Positions 27,326-36,896 are shown, counted from the stretch's first letter. The stretch: 64,000 bases of DNA from Lacticaseibacillus brantae DSM 23927 (GCF_001436115.1 NZ_AYZQ01000001.1:496001-560000); one strand, 5' to 3'. The notes: generated from the sequence alone by a model not told the origin. A program made the numbers and translations.

Positions 27326-28278
27326 TAGCTTTGTCCCCCTTCAACAACAGGATCTTGGATGGCAACTGAATGGGTTGGCGAGACCTGCTTGAGGTCGAGC
27401 ACCTTACCATCCGGGCCATAGTACTTCGATGATTCTTCTTGATAAAGGGCTTCAACGCGTTTCCGGTTACTCTTATCGATCATCCGCGATGCCGGCGTAA
27501 TTTTTGGAATGGCAGACAACAACCGCTGCGTGTAAATATGTTGGGGATGTTGGTAAATGTCTTCACGAGTACCCACCTCAACAAAGCGACCCCGAGTCAT
27601 AATCGCCATATTCCGACACATGTGCTTGACGACCCCCAAGTCATGCGAGATAAACAAATAGGAAATATTAAATTCCTTTTGAATTTCTTTCATGAAGTTC
27701 AAAACCTGAGCCTGAACAGACAAATCTAAGGCTGAAACAGGTTCATCGGCGACAATCAACTTGGGGTTGGTCGAAACTGCTCTGGCAATCCCAATCCGTT
27801 GGCGCTGGCCGCCTGAGAACTCATGGGGATACTTATACATCGCATCGGCTGGCATCCCAACAATATCGAGTAATTCCTGCACGCGCTTAGTCTCATCTGC
27901 CGGTGCCAAATGTTCAAAGTTTCGAATTGGTTCAGCAATAATGTCCTTAATCCGCTTCTTGGGATTAAGGGATGACAGTGAGTCCTGGAAGATCATCTGC
28001 ACATCGCGATTGTATTGCAACTTCTTGCGATTTCGCGGTTTAGTGACGTCCTCCCCTTTATAGAGAATTTGACCACTGGTCGCCTTTTCCAACCCCACAA
28101 TGGCTTTACCAGTTGTCGATTTACCAGAGCCAGACTCACCGATGAGCCCGTACGTTTCGCCCTCTTCAATGTCAAAGTTGATACCATCAACGGCCAGAAC
28201 ATGGTCCGTGACCCGATTGAAGAACCCCGAGCGAATGGGGTAATGAATTTTTAAATCCCGAATTTCAATTAATGCCAT
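27325..28278 (-). CDS. oppF: Oligopeptide ABC transporter ATPase OppF
   Basis: Cytoplasmic ATPase, 317 residues: Walker A GESGSGKSTTG, signature FSGGQRQRIGIARAV, Walker B LIVADEPVSALD, and the C-terminal oligopeptide-transporter extension. It pairs with OppD on the inner face of OppBC. Confidence 0.97.
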   Translation of the reverse strand: MALIEIRDLKIHYPIRSGFFNRVTDHVLAVDGINFDIEEGETYGLIGESGSGKSTTGKAIVGLEKATSGQILYKGEDVTKPRNRKKLQYNRDVQMIFQDSLSSLNPKKRIKDIIAEPIRNFEHLAPADETKRVQELLDIVGMPADAMYKYPHEFSGGQRQRIGIARAVSTNPKLIVADEPVSALDLSVQAQVLNFMKEIQKEFNISYLFISHDLGVVKHMCRNMAIMTRGRFVEVGTREDIYQHPQHIYTQRLLSAIPKITPASRMIDKSNRKRVEALYQEESSKYYGPDGKVLDLKQVSPTHSVAIQDPVVEGGQS

Positions 28279-28293
28279 AATATCCCTCTCCCA

Positions 28294-29301
28294 TTACGCT
28301 TCTGCTTCGTCATTAAAATGGAAAGTCTTGTAGCAGGTGCAGCGAACAAAGTGCCCAGGCTCAACTTCATGCATGGTTGGATGGGCTTCATGAGCGGATG
28401 CCGGAATCCACGGAATGCGCGCCGCAAACCGGCAATCATCTGTTTGCATGTGTTTCAAATCAGGCACCGTACCCTCAATCACGTATAAATCATCGCTGTC
28501 ATTGTCCGCTTGGGGCATCGACCGTAACAAACTTCGGGTATACGGATGCAAAGGATGTTCAAAAATGGCTTGGACGGTTCCCTGCTCCACAATTTGACCC
28601 GCGTACATCACAGCCACGCGATCAGCTGTTTCTGCGACCACTCCAAGATCATGGGTGATGAGAATAATTCCGGAATGTGTCTCCTGCTGAATATTCTCCA
28701 ATAAGTCCAAAATCTGGGCTTGAATGGTCACATCAAGCGCCGTCGTCGGTTCATCAGCAATCAGAATTGGCGGCTTGCAGGCAATCGCAATAGCGATGAC
28801 GACCCGCTGCCGCATCCCTCCTGATAATTCATGGGGATATTGTTTGAACACGCGCACAGGATTGGGAATGCCAACCTGCCCCAACAGTTCAAGCACCCGA
28901 TGATCACGTTCTTCTTTGTTCAACTTCGTATGATAAAGCAGGGTTTCACCAATCTGTTCACCAATCCGCATCAACGGATTCAGTGCGGCCAAGGGATCTT
29001 GAAAAATCATCCCAATATCGTTCCCGCGAATCCGGTTATACAAGGTTTCATTCAAGCCGACCAAGTTCAAATCGTTATATAGGATGTCACCAGTAATTTT
29101 GGTATTCTGCAAGTTATGTAACCCGATCACACTGGTGGCCAGGGTACTTTTACCTGAACCGGATTCCCCAACGATGGCCAGAATTTCATCGCGATTCAAG
29201 GTTAGATTCACATCTTCGACAGCATCATAGAAATCATCCCCAACACGAAAGGCGGTATGGAGATGTTGAATATCAAGAAGCTGATTTTCGGGTTTGTCCA
29301 A
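28294..29301 (-). CDS. oppD: Oligopeptide ABC transporter ATPase OppD
   Basis: Second ATPase, 335 residues: Walker A GESGSGKSTLA, signature LSGGMRQRVVIAIAIA, Walker B ILIADEPTTALD, and a C-terminal extension containing DDCRFAARIPWIP and HFVRCTCYKTFHF. The start is TTG 29301 (TTG GAC AAA), seven bases after AGGAGG; no ATG fits. First gene of the operon, with a near-consensus promoter. Confidence 0.96.
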   Translation of the reverse strand: MDKPENQLLDIQHLHTAFRVGDDFYDAVEDVNLTLNRDEILAIVGESGSGKSTLATSVIGLHNLQNTKITGDILYNDLNLVGLNETLYNRIRGNDIGMIFQDPLAALNPLMRIGEQIGETLLYHTKLNKEERDHRVLELLGQVGIPNPVRVFKQYPHELSGGMRQRVVIAIAIACKPPILIADEPTTALDVTIQAQILDLLENIQQETHSGIILITHDLGVVAETADRVAVMYAGQIVEQGTVQAIFEHPLHPYTRSLLRSMPQADNDSDDLYVIEGTVPDLKHMQTDDCRFAARIPWIPASAHEAHPTMHEVEPGHFVRCTCYKTFHFNDEAEA

Positions 29302-29357
29302 AGCAATTCCTCCTAGCTAAAATGAGGTAATAATGAGAATTTGAATTAATTGGCTTA

Positions 29358-29386
29358 ATTATATAGAACGTGTTATTCAAAAGCAA
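29358..29386 (-). promoter_or_regulatory. Promoter of the opp operon
   Basis: Minus strand TTGCTT (29381-29386), 17-base spacer, TATAAT (29358-29363). In lactococci CodY controls opp; I see no convincing CodY box here. The rest of the 277-base gap up to acpP holds only the acpP terminator. Confidence 0.8.
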
Positions 29387-29484
29387 GCCATTACCCACGG
29401 GAAACTCACGGAATCATCTGATGGTTTTCACATTTTAGTCGTAAAAATCTCGAATTGAATCTGCCATTTTAAGGAAATTATGAG

Positions 29485-29530
29485 AAAAAAGAAGTCTACT
29501 TTCGACTAGCAGCGAAAGTAGACTTCTTTT
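29485..29530 (-). terminator. Terminator of acpP
   Basis: Minus strand GAAGTCTACTTTCG...CGAAAGTAGACTTC, 14-bp perfect stem followed by six T; isolates the opp operon from the fatty-acid/recG operon. Confidence 0.93.
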
Positions 29531-29578
29531 ATTTGTTGTTTATTTTAACGACTCAGTCAATTCAATGTGACTGACACC

Positions 29579-29821
29579 TTACTTGGCGTGGTCGTGGATA
29601 TAGTTAACTGCATCTTGCATTGTAATGATCTTCTCTGCATCCTCATCAGGAATTTCAGCACCGAACGTATCTTCGAGTTCAAGAACAAATTCAACAATAT
29701 CAATTGAATCTGCATCTAAATCGGTCTTGAAATTCAAACCAGGGGTAATCTTGTCCGCACTGATTTGAAAATGATCCTGAATCAAACGAGAAATCTGATC
29801 AAAAATTTCTTGCTCGCTCAT
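29579..29821 (-). CDS. acpP: Acyl carrier protein
   Basis: An 80-residue acidic four-helix carrier whose phosphopantetheine site is Ser in DADSIDIVEFVLELED. Carries acyl chains in fatty acid synthesis and donates them to PlsX. ATG 29821 follows AAGGAGG. Here it is paired with plsX rather than with a fab cluster, as in many lactobacilli that carry a second acpP with the fab genes. Confidence 0.95.
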   Translation of the reverse strand: MSEQEIFDQISRLIQDHFQISADKITPGLNFKTDLDADSIDIVEFVLELEDTFGAEIPDEDAEKIITMQDAVNYIHDHAK

Positions 29822-29879
29822 CGTTTTCCTCCTTGTTAATCACGCCTTATAGCATACCGGTTGGCCGTCCAAAAGGCAA

Positions 29880-30899
29880 TCATTCTTCGGCCTTTTTCGG
29901 CTGAATATCATGACTTTCAAAGTAACTAACCACTTGAGGAATTGTCTGGGCTTTAACCATAGCTTCAATCTGCTTCACAGTATAATAAACCGCGTCAGCA
30001 TCAGCACCGCCGTGGGCTTTGATTACTGGGGCCTTTAACCCTAACAACACCGCGCCACCGTATGAGCTGACATCAAACTTGCTGGCTAAACTGCGTAAGC
30101 TGCCTTGCAAGAATAGGCCACCTAATTTGCCTTTAACCCCACCATCAGTGATGGCATCCTTGACCAAGTGCAAAATGGTCCGAGCAGTCCCTTCGATTGA
30201 CTTAAGGGCGGCATTCCCGGTGAACCCGTCAGTCACAACGACATCGGCCTTACCCAGGAGTAATTGGTCTGACTCGATATTCCCGATAAAGTTCAAGTCG
30301 GCATTCTCGCTGAGTAATTGATAGGCCTCTTGGTGCATAGCGTCGCCTTTGTTCGCTTCACTACCGTTGTTCAAGAGTGCAATCCGCGGATTAGTCACGC
30401 CCCGCACATCTTTAGCATAAAAATTGCCCATGATGGCATACTGCAACAGTTGGTAAGCCCGATTATCCGCATTCGCGCCAACATCTAACATCACAAAACC
30501 AGTGTCATTCGTCGTGCTTGGCATCGTTGGCATCAAGCCAGGCCGATCAATCCCACGAATCCGTCCAACAATGAAAAGCCCTGCGGCTAACAAGGCCCCT
30601 GTTGACCCCAGTGAGAAAACTGCATCAGCCTGACCATCTTTAACGGCTTGGGCCGCCAGAATCATGGACGCTTGTTTTTTACGGCGCACCGCGCGAACTG
30701 GTTCATCGTCACTCTCAATCTTTTCCGTAGTGTGCACGATCGTCAGTCGACTTGCATCCTTAATCAAGGGCTTAATTTTGGTTTCATCCCCGAAAAGTGT
30801 CACTTCTAAGTCAGGCAACTCATTCCGTGCCCGTTCTACCCCAGCAATCACCACGTCTGGCGCATTGTCGCCACCCATTGCATCTACTGCCAATTTCAT
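29880..30899 (-). CDS. plsX: Phosphate acyltransferase PlsX
   Basis: Peripheral membrane enzyme that converts acyl-ACP to acyl-phosphate for PlsY. The 339-residue product opens [20 protein letters not shown] and has the [12 protein letters not shown] and [11 protein letters not shown] motifs. It links ACP with the fatty acid kinase FakA two genes upstream, which makes the same acyl-phosphate from exogenous fatty acids. Confidence 0.97.
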   Translation of the reverse strand: MKLAVDAMGGDNAPDVVIAGVERARNELPDLEVTLFGDETKIKPLIKDASRLTIVHTTEKIESDDEPVRAVRRKKQASMILAAQAVKDGQADAVFSLGSTGALLAAGLFIVGRIRGIDRPGLMPTMPSTTNDTGFVMLDVGANADNRAYQLLQYAIMGNFYAKDVRGVTNPRIALLNNGSEANKGDAMHQEAYQLLSENADLNFIGNIESDQLLLGKADVVVTDGFTGNAALKSIEGTARTILHLVKDAITDGGVKGKLGGLFLQGSLRSLASKFDVSSYGGAVLLGLKAPVIKAHGGADADAVYYTVKQIEAMVKAQTIPQVVSYFESHDIQPKKAEE

Positions 30900-30920
30900 T
30901 GTTCTGCCTCCAACTGGCGC

Positions 30921-32957
30921 TTAATCCAAGCTGCCATTTTTTTGTCGTATCGAATTGAGATAGCGCTGAATCATCTTGTGTTCAGGTTGCGCTAAAGTCG
31001 GGTCCTGCGCAAAGATTTGGCTCGCCACTTGCTGGGCCACCGCCAAGCTATTGAAATCGCCCACTGGATCACCGAGTTTAAAGCTAGGCAATCCTGACTG
31101 GCGATCACCAAAGATTTCACCTGAACCTCGCAGCTCCAAATCTTTCTCTGCCAGCACGAAGCCATCATTGGTTTCAGTCATGATGGTCATCCGTTCGACC
31201 CCTTGCTCATTTTTCGGATCAGCCACCAAGATACAATAAGCCGCCTGATGCCCTCGCCCAACACGACCGCGCAATTGGTGAAGCTGAGCGAGGCCAAACC
31301 GATCCGCATCCATGATTAACATCACAGTGGCATTAGGTACGTCCACCCCAACTTCGACAACGGTAGTTGAAACAAGTACTTGAATCTCGCCATCACTAAA
31401 AGCACGCATAATTGTATCTTTTTCTTCCGCCTTCATTTGACCATGCAACAGGGCGACTGAAACTTGTGGACCAAGTTCCCCCTGCAAATCGGCAAAAAGC
31501 TGCTCCGCATTTTGAAGATCAACCTTTTCTGACTCGGCAATCAAGGGGGTGATGGCAAATGCTTGGCCCCCCAATCCGAGCTGAGTCTTGATTGTATCCA
31601 AGGCCTGCCGAAACTGATTCTTACGAATCCAGGTCGTCGTAATCGGCTGGCGGCCAGCGGGCAGTTCATCAATAATGGACACATCCATTTCGCCATACGC
31701 CGTAATAGCCAGCGTGCGGGGAATTGGTGTTGCTGTCATGGAAAGTAAGTCGGGCTTTAAACCTTTTTCTTGTAAAATTTTGCGCTGGTTGACCCCAAAC
31801 CGATGCTGCTCATCAATAACCACTAAACCAAGACTGTGGTAATTGACGGCCTTTTGGATTAAGGCATGAGTCCCAATGATGAAATCAATCTCACCACTTT
31901 CAAGGCCAGTCAGAATACTGCGCCGATCTTTAGTAGAAGTTGACCCCGTCAGTAGCGCAATGTTGACAGGAAATCCCTGAAACAAAGCGGTCAGTTTAGC
32001 ATAGTGTTGTTCGGCTAACACTTCCGTTGGCACCATCAATGCGGCCTGATACCTGGCTGTGACTGCCGCGTACATGACAATCGCAGCGACGATGGTTTTC
32101 CCACTCCCAACATCGCCTTGGAGTAAGCGATTCATATGGGTTGGTGCCTTCATGTCAGCACAGATTTCATTAACGACTTTCTTTTGTGCGCGAGTTAATT
32201 CAAACGGTAATGTCGCAATTAAGGCTTTCAAAGCTTGATTATCATAAGGAATCATTAGCCCATTACTCGTAGCGTCGGTTTGCTGGCGAAGGGCCTGCAG
32301 TTGCAACTGGAACAAGAAGAATTCCCGGAAAACAGCACTCCGTCTCGCTGCCGAGGCTTGTTCAGGAGTTTGGGGGAAGTGCATCCCCGCCACAATTGCC
32401 TGTTCTGGCAACAACTTATACTTAGCCCGAATATCATCGGGAATCATCTCAGGTAAATTCTGGCCGTCGCGGTCATACGCTTGCTTCACCAGCTCAACTA
32501 GCCAAGACTGGCGCACATGCTTATTGACCGGATAAATGCCCGTAAATGATGGATGTTCACTATTTTGAGTCGCTAAGACTTTCATGCCTGTCAGTGTGTG
32601 ACGTAATGCATCCCACTTGCCATAAACTGCGGCTTCGTCACCCATCTCGAACTTATCTTGCAACCACGGCTGATTGAAGAAAGTCACCAACACAACCGTG
32701 TGCTCAATCTGAATCTTGACATTCAAGCGGGTTTTCCGAGGGCCAAACCGGGTGACAATCGGTGCAGCCACTACTACCCCTTTCAGGGTCACTTTCTCTT
32801 GGTCGGCAATCTCGTCAATCGCCTTAACCTTCAAGTCATCGTAGCGGAATGGGAAATAATACAATAAATCGTAAATGGTCGTAATGCCCAATTCGGCCAG
32901 GCCTTCAGCGCGCTTCTCGCCCACACCCGATAATGTTGTGACTGCATCTGTCAACAC
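30921..32957 (-). CDS. recG: ATP-dependent DNA helicase RecG
   Basis: Branch-migrating helicase for stalled forks and recombination intermediates. The 678-residue product has the N-terminal wedge/OB domain, then superfamily 2 motifs: Walker A LLQGDVGSGKTIVA, DEQH (VVIDEQHRFGVNQR), SMTATPIPRT, and the C-terminal LHQLRGRVGRGHQAAYC. Start is GTG 32957 (GTG TTG ACA), seven bases after GGGAGGG; TTG at 32954 is a possible alternative. The leader carries two hairpins, one overlapping the ribosome binding site. Confidence 0.97.
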   Translation of the reverse strand: MLTDAVTTLSGVGEKRAEGLAELGITTIYDLLYYFPFRYDDLKVKAIDEIADQEKVTLKGVVVAAPIVTRFGPRKTRLNVKIQIEHTVVLVTFFNQPWLQDKFEMGDEAAVYGKWDALRHTLTGMKVLATQNSEHPSFTGIYPVNKHVRQSWLVELVKQAYDRDGQNLPEMIPDDIRAKYKLLPEQAIVAGMHFPQTPEQASAARRSAVFREFFLFQLQLQALRQQTDATSNGLMIPYDNQALKALIATLPFELTRAQKKVVNEICADMKAPTHMNRLLQGDVGSGKTIVAAIVMYAAVTARYQAALMVPTEVLAEQHYAKLTALFQGFPVNIALLTGSTSTKDRRSILTGLESGEIDFIIGTHALIQKAVNYHSLGLVVIDEQHRFGVNQRKILQEKGLKPDLLSMTATPIPRTLAITAYGEMDVSIIDELPAGRQPITTTWIRKNQFRQALDTIKTQLGLGGQAFAITPLIAESEKVDLQNAEQLFADLQGELGPQVSVALLHGQMKAEEKDTIMRAFSDGEIQVLVSTTVVEVGVDVPNATVMLIMDADRFGLAQLHQLRGRVGRGHQAAYCILVADPKNEQGVERMTIMTETNDGFVLAEKDLELRGSGEIFGDRQSGLPSFKLGDPVGDFNSLAVAQQVASQIFAQDPTLAQPEHKMIQRYLNSIRQKNGSLD

Positions 32958-32968
32958 CAGTTAACCCT

Positions 32969-33024
32969 CCCTTCGCAATCGGACGAAGGGGGTTGTAATC
33001 TAGCCTCTGCCAGATTACAACCCC
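32969..33024 (-). promoter_or_regulatory. Tandem hairpins in the recG leader
   Basis: First a perfect 13-bp stem GGGGTTGTAATCT/AGATTACAACCCC (32989-33024, 10-base loop), then a 7-bp stem CCCTTCG/CGAAGGG (32969-32990) whose distal arm contains part of the recG ribosome binding site (32965-32971). No T-run follows, so this is not a simple terminator; it could be an RNA processing site or a translational control element. The two stems share two bases and so compete slightly. Confidence 0.55.
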
Positions 33025-33059
33025 TCTCCTATCCGAAACTTATTATCGTGCTAAAGTCA

Positions 33060-34727
33060 CTATTCCACAGAGACCAAGTATGGATAAACTGGTTGATCCC
33101 CATGATGGATTTCAACTTCTAAGTCGTCATTGTCTGCGGTGATGGCATCAGCAATCGCATTGGCCTCGTCTTCAGAACCGTCTTCGCCGATGATGAGGGT
33201 AATAATCTCGCTATCGTCGGAGAGCATGGCTTGAATCATCGCAATCGCCGCCGCCTGTCGATCAGGATTGGTAATCTTGATATCGCCATCAATAATCCCC
33301 ATCCAATCGCCATCGTGAATTTCTAGGCCGTCTAAGGTCGTATCCCGAATTGCCTGCGTGACTGAACCGCTGACAACATTTTGCATGGCTTCAGACATTT
33401 CAGCTTGGTTCTCAGCTAAATCAGCATCCGGATTGTAACCCAGTAGGGCTGTCAATCCTTGAGAAATTGTCCGACTACGAACCACTTCCACATTCACATC
33501 AGCAGCCTTAGCCGCCGCATCAGCCGCCATGAAAATATTACTGTTATTTGGTAAAACTAAAACGTTCTTTGCGTTAGCCCGCTTAACGGCATCCAAAATG
33601 TCATTGGTACTTGGGTTCATGGTTTGGCCACCGTTTAAGACATAGGTCACCCCAAGGCTCTTAAAGAGTTCAGCTAAACCATCTCCGGCCGCGATGGAAA
33701 CGACGCCGATTTCTGCTTGTTCAACAGGCAAGTCGGCCGCTTCTTCATCGCGTTCAATGATGCTTTCATGTTGCAGTCGCATATTGTCGACTTTAATCTT
33801 CATCAAATTCCCGAATTGTTGCCCATAACGGAAAACTGTGCCTGGATGTTCAGTATGGACGTGGACTTTAACGACTTCATCATCTGCCACAACCAACGTG
33901 GAATCACCCAGGTCATCAAGGTAGTGCCGGAAGGTTTCATAATCGAAAGGCTTCTTGCCATCCCCTTGACCCAAGGCCACCATCATTTCGGTACAGTAGC
34001 CATACACAATGTCTTCAGGATTCAATTGTGATTGGGCCCCTTGCCGGTGAGTCGCGTTGACCATTTCGTTCATCTCTGCTTCATCAGGCACATAAGCGTC
34101 GCTGATATTCTCACCAGAAAGGCCTTCTCGGAAACCTTCATAGATGAAGACAAGCCCTTGACCACCAGAATCGACCACGCCGACTTCTTTCAAGACGGGC
34201 AATAGATCTGGCGTCTTGGCTAAGGCCCGTTTAGCACCCTTAACGACGGCGCTCATCACAACGATAGCGTCATCGGTGTCAGTGGCGGCCTTCAAGCCAG
34301 CCTTTGCCCCTTCACGAGCAACCGTCAAAATCGTGCCTTCAACAGGCTTCATGACCGCCTTATAAGCCGTCTCAACTCCAGCAGCGAACGCATCCGCTAA
34401 ATCTTGAGCGGTGAGGGTCTGCTTTGGTTCCACAAACTTGGCAAATCCACGGAATAATTGGGAACTAATCACCCCAGAATTCCCGCGGGCGCCCATCAAT
34501 AAGCCTTTACCAAGACCTTTCGCCAGTTCACCCACGTGATCGGCGTCATTTTCAAGCACTGCTTTAGCACCACTTTGAAAGGTGAGATTCATATTCGTTC
34601 CGGTATCCCCATCGGGAACTGGAAAGACATTTAATGAATTCACGAATTCAGCGTTTTTGTTAATGCGGTGAGCAGCAACCCGAATCATGTCTTGGAATTT
34701 GCCCGCATTAATTTCAGTTACTTCCAC
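33060..34727 (-). CDS. fakA: Fatty acid kinase catalytic subunit FakA (DAK2/DegV-type)
   Basis: Phosphorylates fatty acids bound to FakB, producing acyl-phosphate for PlsX/PlsY. The 555-residue product has an N-terminal DAK2 kinase domain with NVFPVPDGDTGTNM and GARGNSGVISSQ, a central domain with GYCTEMMV, and a C-terminal FakA/YloV domain with VLPNNSNIFMAADAA. The frame is open to a TTG at 34754, but the AAGGAGG lies within that stretch, and GTG 34727 (V/M-EVTEINAGKFQDM) is eight bases from it and matches the family. Conserved order asp23-fakA-recG-plsX. Confidence 0.94.
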   Translation of the reverse strand: MEVTEINAGKFQDMIRVAAHRINKNAEFVNSLNVFPVPDGDTGTNMNLTFQSGAKAVLENDADHVGELAKGLGKGLLMGARGNSGVISSQLFRGFAKFVEPKQTLTAQDLADAFAAGVETAYKAVMKPVEGTILTVAREGAKAGLKAATDTDDAIVVMSAVVKGAKRALAKTPDLLPVLKEVGVVDSGGQGLVFIYEGFREGLSGENISDAYVPDEAEMNEMVNATHRQGAQSQLNPEDIVYGYCTEMMVALGQGDGKKPFDYETFRHYLDDLGDSTLVVADDEVVKVHVHTEHPGTVFRYGQQFGNLMKIKVDNMRLQHESIIERDEEAADLPVEQAEIGVVSIAAGDGLAELFKSLGVTYVLNGGQTMNPSTNDILDAVKRANAKNVLVLPNNSNIFMAADAAAKAADVNVEVVRSRTISQGLTALLGYNPDADLAENQAEMSEAMQNVVSGSVTQAIRDTTLDGLEIHDGDWMGIIDGDIKITNPDRQAAAIAMIQAMLSDDSEIITLIIGEDGSEDEANAIADAITADNDDLEVEIHHGDQPVYPYLVSVE

Positions 34728-34753
34728 AAAAAAATCCTCCTTGTTAGACGTCA

Positions 34754-34771
34754 AAAAAGGCTGCCCTTTTT
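34754..34771 (-). terminator. Small hairpin between asp23 and fakA
   Basis: Minus strand AAAAAGG-GCAG-CCTTTTT, 7 bp followed by one more T. Weak terminator or attenuator. Confidence 0.4.
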
Positions 34772-34780
34772 GGCGAAAAC

Positions 34781-35143
34781 CTAATCACCTAAGACTTTAA
34801 CGCCTTGAACAATCACGGTGACAGTATTGGCCGTTACGCCCAACATCGTTTCTAGATTGTACTTGACCTTGTCTTGAACATTCCGGCACACTTCAGAAAT
34901 CTTGGTGCCATAGCCGACAATAATATTCACCTCAACGTTGACGCCGGCGTCTTCTTGACGCACGACCACACCGCGAGCGTAGTTTTCTCGATTTAAAATG
35001 TCATTTAAGTTATCTCGAATTTGGTTCTTGCTGGCCATGCCGACAATCCCATAGATATCGGTAGCCGCGCCACCAACGATTGTGGCAATCACGTTATTTG
35101 CAATATCAATCGTGCCGAGCTTGGTCTTAATTTTTACTGCCAA
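34781..35143 (-). CDS. Asp23/Gls24 family protein (YloU-like)
   Basis: A 120-residue alkaline-shock/Gls24 family protein: IDIANNVIATIVGGAATDIYGIVGMASK is the hallmark opening, followed by VNVEVNIIVGYGTKISEVCRNVQ. These proteins are thought to sit at the membrane and respond to envelope stress; exact role unknown. First gene of the asp23-fakA-recG unit and divergent from rpmB. A second paralogue is at 54719-55150. Confidence 0.93.
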   Translation of the reverse strand: MAVKIKTKLGTIDIANNVIATIVGGAATDIYGIVGMASKNQIRDNLNDILNRENYARGVVVRQEDAGVNVEVNIIVGYGTKISEVCRNVQDKVKYNLETMLGVTANTVTVIVQGVKVLGD

Positions 35144-35336
35144 AGTGATACCCTCCTAACTTTGCTTACACGTAAGTTTAGCATAGGGGGTGACCTTTTG
35201 AAAGATTTGACGGGTAAAATCAGTAGCTGTCAAGTAATTTTCCTTTGCAAAAAATCTTGCATTCGCCGCTGGCCTATGATAAGTTATTTGAGTGAGAAAT
35301 TCGAGGGCAACCTTGAACAAGCAAGGAGGTCATATC

Positions 35337-35522
35337 ATGGCAAAAGATGTTATTACCGGACGTCATACAGTATTTGGTAACAAGCGTTCCCACGCCTTGA
35401 ACTCAAGTCGTCGGAGCTGGAAGCCAAATTTGCAAAAAGTTCGCATTTTAGTTGATGGCAAGCCAAAGCGCGTATGGGTTTCCGCACGTGCTCTTAAATC
35501 AGGTAAAGTGACTCGGGTTTAA
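35337..35522 (+). CDS. rpmB: 50S ribosomal protein L28
   Basis: A 61-residue large-subunit protein: [20 protein letters not shown] and the C-terminal [17 protein letters not shown]. The frame is open 15 codons upstream, but AAGGAGG six bases or so before ATG 35337 and the family N-terminus fix the start. No Cys pairs are present, so this is the zinc-free form. TATGAT at 35275-35280 may be its -10. Confidence 0.97.
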   Translation: MAKDVITGRHTVFGNKRSHALNSSRRSWKPNLQKVRILVDGKPKRVWVSARALKSGKVTRV

Positions 35523-35532
35523 TCCTGAGACT

Positions 35533-35570
35533 AAAAAAAGCGCCCACCCTTTACGGTGAGCGCTTTTTTT
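35533..35570. terminator. Bidirectional terminator between rpmB and thiN
   Basis: AAAAAAAGCGC-C-CACC...GGTG-A-GCGCTTTTTTT with seven A and seven T. Confidence 0.93.
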
Positions 35571-35574
35571 GTGT

Positions 35575-36240
35575 TCAATTGTCGGTTTGCTGGCCGCGTA
35601 GATCCCGTGAATAGATAACCGCCACGATGCCGCGCTCAAACTGAATGGTCGCCGGCTGCTGACCGACAAATTCGTTTGAGGCGAAGCTATATGGCGCTTG
35701 ATTAGACCAATCGGTTAATGGATATTTCGCCCCACTGATTGTCAGGTGGGCCACTGCCATCATCGGCACAATGCCCAAATAGCGATAATCATTCTGCGCT
35801 CTTAATTGATGCTGACCCGGGCGATAATAATCGACCCGATTCTGACGGTCCACAAAGTGAATATTCTCAACATTAGCCAAAAATCTGCTCTGTAATGGGA
35901 CAAATAAGTTGGACAGCAAATGGTCAAGGCGCCCACCCGTCGCGCCATAAATCGTGACTGCATCGGCGCCGTACTGGTCAAAGGCCAGTTGCAAGGCTAA
36001 TTCCGTGTCGGTGTCGTCTTTTTCGGGAATTGAATAGTGGATGTCACTAACGGCCGCTTCAACTTGGTGACGCTCAGCGGCCGTTAAGGAATCAAAGTCC
36101 CCCACGGCAAAAGCCAATGGGAGGTGCTGCTGAACTAGGTGGAAAGCCCCCCGATCTGCACCAATCCACGGATAATTGCTGGGTAACTGCTCAGGCAGAC
36201 TGCTATTAGGCCCACCAACTAGTAGGTTAAAGTTTGTCAT
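35575..36240 (-). CDS. thiN: Thiamine pyrophosphokinase
   Basis: Converts thiamine and ATP to thiamine pyrophosphate. The 221-residue product has WIGADRGAFHLVQ, AVGDFDSL and the ATGGRLDHLLSNL motif, all ThiN hallmarks. ATG 36240 overlaps the rpe stop by 14 bases; an in-frame TTG two codons earlier is disfavoured. Last of the stp-stk-rsgA-rpe-thiN string common in Firmicutes; rpe product chemistry feeds transketolase, a TPP enzyme. Confidence 0.94.
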   Translation of the reverse strand: MTNFNLLVGGPNSSLPEQLPSNYPWIGADRGAFHLVQQHLPLAFAVGDFDSLTAAERHQVEAAVSDIHYSIPEKDDTDTELALQLAFDQYGADAVTIYGATGGRLDHLLSNLFVPLQSRFLANVENIHFVDRQNRVDYYRPGQHQLRAQNDYRYLGIVPMMAVAHLTISGAKYPLTDWSNQAPYSFASNEFVGQQPATIQFERGIVAVIYSRDLRGQQTDN

Positions 36241-36886
36241 GCTCAATCGCCTTTAAGGTATCAATTTGGGCGGCCGGATCATCGGCATTATAGATATAAG
36301 AGCCCGCCACAAAGATATCTGCACCGGCATCAAAAACGATTGGAAGGGTTTGATCTGTAATCCCGCCATCGACTTCAATCGCAAAGTCCAAATCGGCTTC
36401 ACTACGCATGGCAGCGAGTTGGGCCACTTTATCCGCCATATCGGGCAAGAAAGCTTGGCCACCAAAGCCGGGATTAACCGTCATGATGAGCACCTGGTCG
36501 ACCAGACTCAAGATGGGTTCAATCATCGTCAGTGGTGTGCCAGGATTGACCACCACGCCAGCCTTAACGCCGTTTTGGTGGATAAGTTGCATGGCACGAT
36601 GAATGTGTGGGGTTGCCTCCACGTGCACCAGTAAGGTGTCAGCACCTGCCTGCGCAAATTGAGGAATCCATTGCTCTGGGTCGTCGACCATCATGTGCAC
36701 ATCCAAAGGCAAACTCGTCACCGGCCGGATAGCCGCGACCATGCTTGGTCCAAAGGTTAAGTTCGGCACAAAATGACCATCCATAACATCAACATGTAAC
36801 AAGTCAGCGCCACCGGCTTCGACAGTTTGAATGTCACGAGCCAAATTGGCAAAATCTGCGCTCAGAATTGAAGGTGCAATTTTCAT
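36227..36886 (-). CDS. rpe: Ribulose-phosphate 3-epimerase
   Basis: Interconverts ribulose-5-phosphate and xylulose-5-phosphate in the pentose phosphate/phosphoketolase route. The 219-residue TIM barrel has MKIAPSILSADFANL, LHVDVMDGHFVPNLTFG, VMTVNPGFGGQ-like MTVNPGFGGQAFLP and EVDGGI. The frame is open far upstream into rsgA; ATG 36886 (the second of two tandem ATG) matches the family and is five bases from AGGGGGA. Confidence 0.96.
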   Translation of the reverse strand: MKIAPSILSADFANLARDIQTVEAGGADLLHVDVMDGHFVPNLTFGPSMVAAIRPVTSLPLDVHMMVDDPEQWIPQFAQAGADTLLVHVEATPHIHRAMQLIHQNGVKAGVVVNPGTPLTMIEPILSLVDQVLIMTVNPGFGGQAFLPDMADKVAQLAAMRSEADLDFAIEVDGGITDQTLPIVFDAGADIFVAGSYIYNADDPAAQIDTLKAIEHDKL

Positions 36887-36896
36887 CATAATCCCC

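Noticed and set aside
29302-29484. Hidden small gene or CodY box upstream of oppD
   Set aside because: No open frame with a ribosome binding site, and no segment close to the CodY consensus AATTTTCNGAAAATT; only the promoter is supported.
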